Assembly: GCF_002288925.2 (NCBI RefSeq)
Contig: NW_022098069.1
Location: 68,838,758 to 68,902,757, forward strand
DNA: 64,000 bases
Reading direction: 5' to 3'
Source of the DNA: Delphinapterus leucas
Taxonomy: Eukaryota > Chordata > Mammalia > Artiodactyla > Monodontidae
Both the position numbers and the translations under genes were made by a program. Positions 58,950-64,000 of the stretch are shown one piece after another. The notes beneath the pieces are model-generated. The model saw only the letters and a program-made list of their open reading frames with translations, was not told the origin of the DNA and searched no databases. Every line of letters begins with the position of its first letter. The first letter of the stretch is position 1.

Positions 58950-59900
58950 ACTTGACACCATTGTCTGCCTCTGTCTTCCCGAGAATTCCTTGGCTTCTGT
59001 TACACCACATCAACCTGGTTTCCTCTCACCCATCCGACCGTCTTTTCCTCTGGTTTCCCCTTCTTTCGGTCTTTTGCTATAATATTCCCCAAGGCTCTGT
59101 CTTGGCACTCTACCCGTCTTTCTGTGTACTCGTGGTCCTTCGGCAGATCAATTATAGTCTTTGTCTCAGATTTCCCACCTCTGTGTTAGTACTGTGTTTC
59201 TCACTGCTCGATGGCCAGATGCACTGCCACAGCCTCAACTCAACCCACGTAAAACAGACCATAACAAAGTTTTCTCCAACTAGCACCCTTCCTACCGAAT
59301 TTCTTTGTAGTGAAATTATCCTTCTAGTCTCCAAAGCTAGACGCCTTGGAGTCTTCCCTACCTCAGTGACTTTTCCTTGCCTTGTCTCTTGGTTTCCCCT
59401 GTCCTGTATTTACCTACAACCATACCCTCCCCGACTTGCCCTCTCCAGTATGACCCACCTGCTCAGTCTTATTTCCCACTCTTTGCCATCCGCACTCCCC
59501 TGACGCTGCCAGTGCTCTGTGCTTTCACTGTAGTCTCTAATCTGACAGACCCATCACTGTTACAATGATGGGCTTTTCCACTTGTGATCCTTGTTTTTGG
59601 AAAATCCTTCTTTTTCTTATCAATTCTTCTCTCACACCCTCCTCCCACTCCCACCTTTCTCTGGAAAGATCTTTTATGAGTCAGCTCAGTGGTCTTCTCC
59701 TTTGTGAAACTTTCCCCAGCCTTCCCAGGGAGAATTAATTGTTTCTATCTCTGCATTTCCCATAGTATTTGGTACATATTCTTTTACGGACTTCATGATT
59801 TTGCTTGTAATTGTTTATGTCTCCTGCACTGGGGCTGTGAACTCTGTCCTCTCTGTGTTTGCTCAAAGAATGTGTGTTAAGTTCAACGTGTACCCAACAA
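58950..59900 (+). mobile_element. L2 LINE (CR1 clade) ORF2 and 3' end fragment
   Basis: The plus strand encodes the reverse-transcriptase block IPQGSVLALYPSF (usual form PQGSVLGPLLF) from about 59,085 and a degenerate region downstream that matches the L2 order, including SKARRLGVFPTSVTF (usual form ARNLGVILDSS). The last part (59,640-59,900) resembles the L2 3' region. Very old and inert. The reading frame from 58,952 to 59,503 is a chance survivor. Confidence 0.72.
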
Positions 59901-61234
59901 ATTAGCCAAGTCTTCTAACTTTCTTTCTGATCATCTTCTCACATCCTTCTTCTTCTCTTAGCCTTTAATTGGCTATTAATCCTCTTACCTTACCCCAGTC
60001 CTAGGCATGCATCAGGCCCCATTTCTTTCATACCGCCCTGTACCTGTCTTTCCTCTCCTGCATGCTATCTAAAAATTCTCTCTAATAGCTTGATATATTT
60101 TAACTTCACGTCCCTCAATTTTACTGGAAATTTCTAGTTGGCAGGGATTTTTAAAAATTCAAATGACATTACCTAGCAGTTCTTTACTCTTTTCTACTCT
60201 GAGGTCTGAGACTGCATTTACTCACCCCAGGAACCCCTTGACTCCACTGCTCAGTGAATGACAAGGCTGAGGCCCATTGAAGAGGTTCAATCTGTATTGT
60301 TGAATGAGCTAGAACTTTAAATAAATAAGCATACGTACTTCGGCACGAGGCGTGTAAAATGGATAAATTGAATGTAGCATCACTGTAGTTCCTTCTGCAG
60401 CGACACCTTTCACATTATTCAAAGGAAGCAATAAAGGTAAAACACAATCATTTGTTAGGATTAATTTTTATTGTGGAAGATTTTCTTTTCAGCTATTGAA
60501 TAGCATAACATTTCTAGCCAATTCCAGAACTAGTTATAACCCTCTAATTAAAAAATACAGATCTGAGAATTCATACTTGAACCATATACTTTAATCCTTA
60601 AATCTCTCTCTCTCAAGTCTAAAACCTGTGAATCATTTTATAAATTAGGATTAAGAACTGTCTGGTTCCATTGTTAGTATCTGCTTTGGCTGTGAGGAAA
60701 TGACACAAATAGTTTCATCCTAATATTCATTCAGATTTATGAGCCAGTATTCATCACAACAATCATAAAACTCTTAAAAGGACAGAAACTGTATGACAAA
60801 GTGAGTCATAGTCTTTGTGATGTGATGTCTGCAAGGGTGGGTGGGAGAGATTGCTGAATGACCAGTCTCATTCTACTGCTTTCTGAGCTGAATCATTTTA
60901 TAAAGAGAAAACAATTCATAGGTTTACAGATCGTCATAACATAAATAGGAAATGGAAGAGAGTAACAGAGTCAAATAATACCCCCTTTTAAAAAGTTACT
61001 TTTTGAAATATAACATTTGATGAACAGTGTTTGTTTTGAATTAGAAATGAAATTATTTACTGCCTAATAACTTATATTTTAATTTAACACCTGCTATATG
61101 TCTTCTTTATATATTTTCATTTTTTCTATAAATTATGTTTATTCTCCCATCTTTTTATTTTTTTTTAAATTTTTTCTCTCGTGTCATTTGACCTTTCCCT
61201 TCTTAGCTATTTCTACCTTTGGCTTATTTGACAA

Positions 61235-61246
61235 GTGTGTGTGTGC

Positions 61247-61268
<22 letters not shown>
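61235..61268. repeat. (GT)n microsatellite
   Basis: About 17 GT units with one GC interruption. Confidence 0.97.
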
Positions 61269-61277
<9 letters not shown>

Positions 61278-62458
61278 GGGGCAGGTGTCATTATTCACTG
61301 GTTGGATGACGAATTGGATGGGGACTCGAGAAGAAGGTCCCTTTCATCTTGGAAATTCTGATTCTGGGATGGTATAATCTTGGATTTTGCATGGTTGGTC
61401 CTCTTTTGTTACTTTTTATCTTACTAGAATCAGAAATTTGGAGAGCCTCTCTCAGTCAAATTTAATCTTTAAATGTAAGATTGATTAATCTTATCTCCTT
61501 ATCTTCTTTGAGGCAAAGCATTTGTCAAAACAATTATGTGAAAAGAGAAATATTCTGAGTGTGTTTCTTAGTTTTAGAAGTAGTTCTTATATACTTATAT
61601 TTATACATTACTCTAAATGCAGCAGTTTAGTAATGGGGATATAATGCAAGTAAAATTGGGAAGCCAATCTTGCTAACTGGTTTAGTAGAGCACAGTAGTA
61701 TATGAAGAAGGCATATACAACAAGTGTTAGATTAAAAAATAATGAATTACAGCAACACCTTCAGCTGTGACCAGGTGGGGAAAGTGAGACACAGACTGTT
61801 TTGGAGGGAGGGTGTTAAAGCATGAGGGGTTGATGGGATCTGTCCAGCCTTAGCCAGACACCTAGGGAGATTAGGCACCATAATGACTGGGCAAAGTCCC
61901 TGTGCCATCATAGGGGAAGGGTCAGTTGTTTGACCTTCACCTCTGTATTCCTTGGACCTTGTTACTTTCTGAGTGTTTTTTCAATGAATGAATGAAATTC
62001 TTGAGAACATGCTCTATGTCAGCTTTATGAACAATATGTTTAATCTTATTACAATCTTCTGAAACAAGTATCATTTTCATTTTACAGATAAGGATAGGGT
62101 TTTTGCTGTTGGCTTTTCAAAACACGATCTCTTTGTTTGCGACAAGAAGTAATTAATTGTGCCTTCCGTACTTCTTAGTGTTTAGAATACAGTTCATGGC
62201 CAGAATTCCAGATGGATGGTGTAGCAGAAATTTGAACAGAATTAGTGATTTTAAAAAATTATTTAAACTCTTCCCAGAGCCTTTACCATGTCTAGCAGAG
62301 TTAGCCTCTGTCATCTTTTCTCCCACCCCTTGCTTTATTGCGTTCTTTTTTGTTTAGAAAGTATTTCTGTCATGATTTATTATGAAACAGCTCTTTAATA
62401 TTTAGGGGTTGTTTTCTGAAGCGCTCAAAGATTTTGAAATGGCATATTTAATTTAAAA

Positions 62459-62695
62459 TGTAAAATAGAGGGCTTCCCTGGTGGCGCAGAGGTTGAGAGT
62501 CTGCCTGCCGATGCAGGGGATGCGGGTTTGTGCCCCGGTCCGGGAAGATCCCACGTGCCGCGGAGCGGCTGGGCCCGTGAGCCATGGCTGCTGAGCCTGC
62601 GCGTCCGGAGCCTGTGCTCCGCAACGGGAGAGGCCACAACAGTGAGAGGCCCGCGTACCGCAAAAAACAAAAACAAAACAAAACCTAAAATAGAA
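62459..62695 (+). mobile_element. Short-type CHR SINE, sense, in FGF2 intron 1
   Basis: Head GGGCTTCCCTGGTGGCGCAG at 62,470, complete body ending GAGAGGCCCGCGTACCGC, then an (AAAAC)n tail. The duplicate TAAAATAGA lies on both sides. Its orientation is the same as the gene. Confidence 0.96.
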
Positions 62696-63372
62696 AGAGT
62701 AGGACGTAATTAAGGATAAATACTGTATAAGAATGGAATGAACCTCGAAGATTGGGTCTGGAAGATTAAGATACAGAATAAGCGAAAGCATGCAGAAAAT
62801 GCAAAGAGAATAACTAAAAGGATGTTTAAAAATTACAGTTAGACCCTTTCAGGGAAATTCACGATAGGCTCCCTCTTTAAGGACATGTGGTGTAAGATTA
62901 AAAAAGCAACCAGAAGAAAAAAAGCAGATGTACTTGGACCTATTTTATTTTAATCTTCTTCACCAAGTGAGATTTTCAGTCAACCAATAATTGTTTGGAT
63001 GTCTAGTATGTGAGGAAATAAAGACCAAGATAAGACAAAAAGATACAAAGAAAGTGCTTAGCCAGATACATCTAGAAATGTGTCTAAAATGAAAAATGAA
63101 ACTCCTCTTTCCTTGGAATCACTTGCCTCCCTTTTTTGACTCCCCTATATTTTAAAATATAAAATATATTTTAAAAAATTTCTTGCCAACCACGCCCATC
63201 TCTTGGAGTAAATTTCTACTCTTCATTTTCCTCAATCCTCACATCCCTTTCTCAGGCCCTGTGCATTTCGGTTCTGCAGTGTCTTTTACACTCATGCTGG
63301 CCTCTGCATTGTTGCCACAGCTGCTCTAGTTCTGTCCCTGACTGTTGCCAATGGCTTCTAGCCTTTCCCATC

Positions 63373-63748
63373 TGTGTAAGTTTGCTAGGGCTGCCATAAC
63401 AAAATACCGTGGACTGAGTGGCTCAAACAACAGAAATTAATTTTCCCGTAGTTCTGAAGCCTAGAAGTCCGAGATTAAAGTGTCTGCAGGTTTGGTCTTT
63501 CTGAGGCTTCTTCTCGGCTCACAGACAGCTGCCTTCTTGCTGCCCTTTCATCTCTTTGCACACATACAAACCTCCTCTTCTTGGTTCAGATTTGGTTAGG
63601 GCCCACCCTAATCGACTCATTTTAATTTAATCACCTCTTCAGAGGCCCTATCTCCGAATAGTCATTTTCTGAGGTACTGAGGCCTAGGGCTTCAACATAT
63701 GAGTTTGGGGCAGCGGCGGGCAGGAGATACAATTCAGCCCACAACACA
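63373..63748 (-). mobile_element. MaLR (MLT1A/MST-like) LTR, antisense
   Basis: GCTAGGGCTGCCATAACAAAAT, ACTGAGTGGCTCAAACAAC, AGTCCGAGATTAAAGTGTC, TTTGGTTAGGGCCCACCC and CAATTCAGCCCACAACAC follow the full order of the complement of a MaLR LTR. Nearly complete. Confidence 0.9.
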
Positions 63749-64000
63749 TCTAATCAACCGGATATTGTTCTTCAGCAGAGTAATCTTCCAAGAGAGCAGC
63801 TCCGATCTTGTTATTCCTCTCCTCAGAAAAACATGGACTCGAAACAGTCCAGTCCCCTGGTACACACATCGTTTACAGATGTGGGCACTGTTAAAAGTCT
63901 GTGAGAATGATAGAGAATAGGAAAGTTACCAGCAGATGAGTGGTTGTCTTATATATCAAAAAGTGGGATAAAGCTATTTTCCGGAAACTCTATATAGGTA
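63749..64000. other. FGF2: Unassigned end of window, FGF2 intron 1
   Basis: No repeat or exon recognised. Confidence 0.5.

Larger units (their letters stand above)
54232..64000 (+). other. FGF2: FGF2 intron 1 (5' part)
   Basis: No further FGF2 exon is found to the end of the window, as expected from the long first intron in other mammals. The island part (to about 54,690) may hold regulatory sites. Identified repeats inside are listed separately. The unlisted stretches (54,700-55,130; 55,320-56,220; 56,460-56,980; 57,620-58,940; 59,900-62,460; 62,690-63,370) show no gene or firm repeat, apart from a MIR-like trace near 62,010-62,095. Confidence 0.9.

Noticed and set aside
1..64000. CRISPR arrays, operons, phage or plasmid features
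   Set aside because: The window is clearly vertebrate nuclear DNA; the repeats are SINE, LINE, LTR, DNA transposon and simple repeats without spacer structure.

Overview
This window is vertebrate nuclear DNA from a cetacean, most likely a toothed whale or dolphin. The best evidence is the set of tRNA-Glu-derived SINEs of the cetacean/hippo/ruminant (CHR) type, including the roughly 200-bp GC-rich short form common in whale genomes. L1s with cetartiodactyl 3' tails and a cetartiodactyl-type mariner agree with this. There are no bacterial-style operons, no CRISPR array and no functional tRNA or rRNA gene that I can support.

The only host gene I can support is FGF2 (basic fibroblast growth factor), on the plus strand. 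Its CpG island lies at about 53,380-54,690. Exon 1 holds a GC-rich leader, an Arg/Gly-rich CUG-initiated extension (53,889-54,047) and the first 59 codons of the AUG-initiated protein (54,048-54,225). A consensus splice donor follows at 54,226, and the rest of the window is the start of intron 1. In mammals the interval upstream of FGF2 (towards CETN4/BBS12) is gene-poor, and no other exon is recognisable here.

Positions 1-53,380 are intergenic and largely repeat-derived. They hold a 3' L1 piece (1-1,710), decayed L1 pieces (4.6-5.8 kb), MaLR-type LTRs (6.8, 8.0, 18.4 and 51.1 kb), and a near-full-length but broken L1 (11.8-17.8 kb) carrying a SINE and a 100-N assembly gap. They also hold a large AT-rich hairpin next to an alternating purine-pyrimidine tract (18.9-19.05 kb), and two SINEs inserted back to back at one target site (20.6-21.1 kb). 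Four related LTRs lie at 23.1, 31.2, 33.4 and 34.0 kb. A solo LTR with an exact 4-bp target duplication splits a MIR (32.2-32.9 kb), and a complete-length dead mariner sits inside an old L1 tail (44.7-45.9 kb). Another L1 fragment occupies 49.1-51.0 kb. FGF2 intron 1 carries MER5A-type, other hAT-like, Tigger-like, L2 and MaLR copies, six exact GGGGC units and a 29-base C run.

The most interesting biology is in the FGF2 leader. Two of the three human CUG start codons are kept in identical context, the middle one is lost, and an in-frame stop plus frame changes close the reading frame used for the human 34-kDa isoform. I found no convincing new multi-gene system; most of the remaining structure is nested repeat history. 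Family names come from sequence recognition only, without a database search, so subfamily names are tentative.
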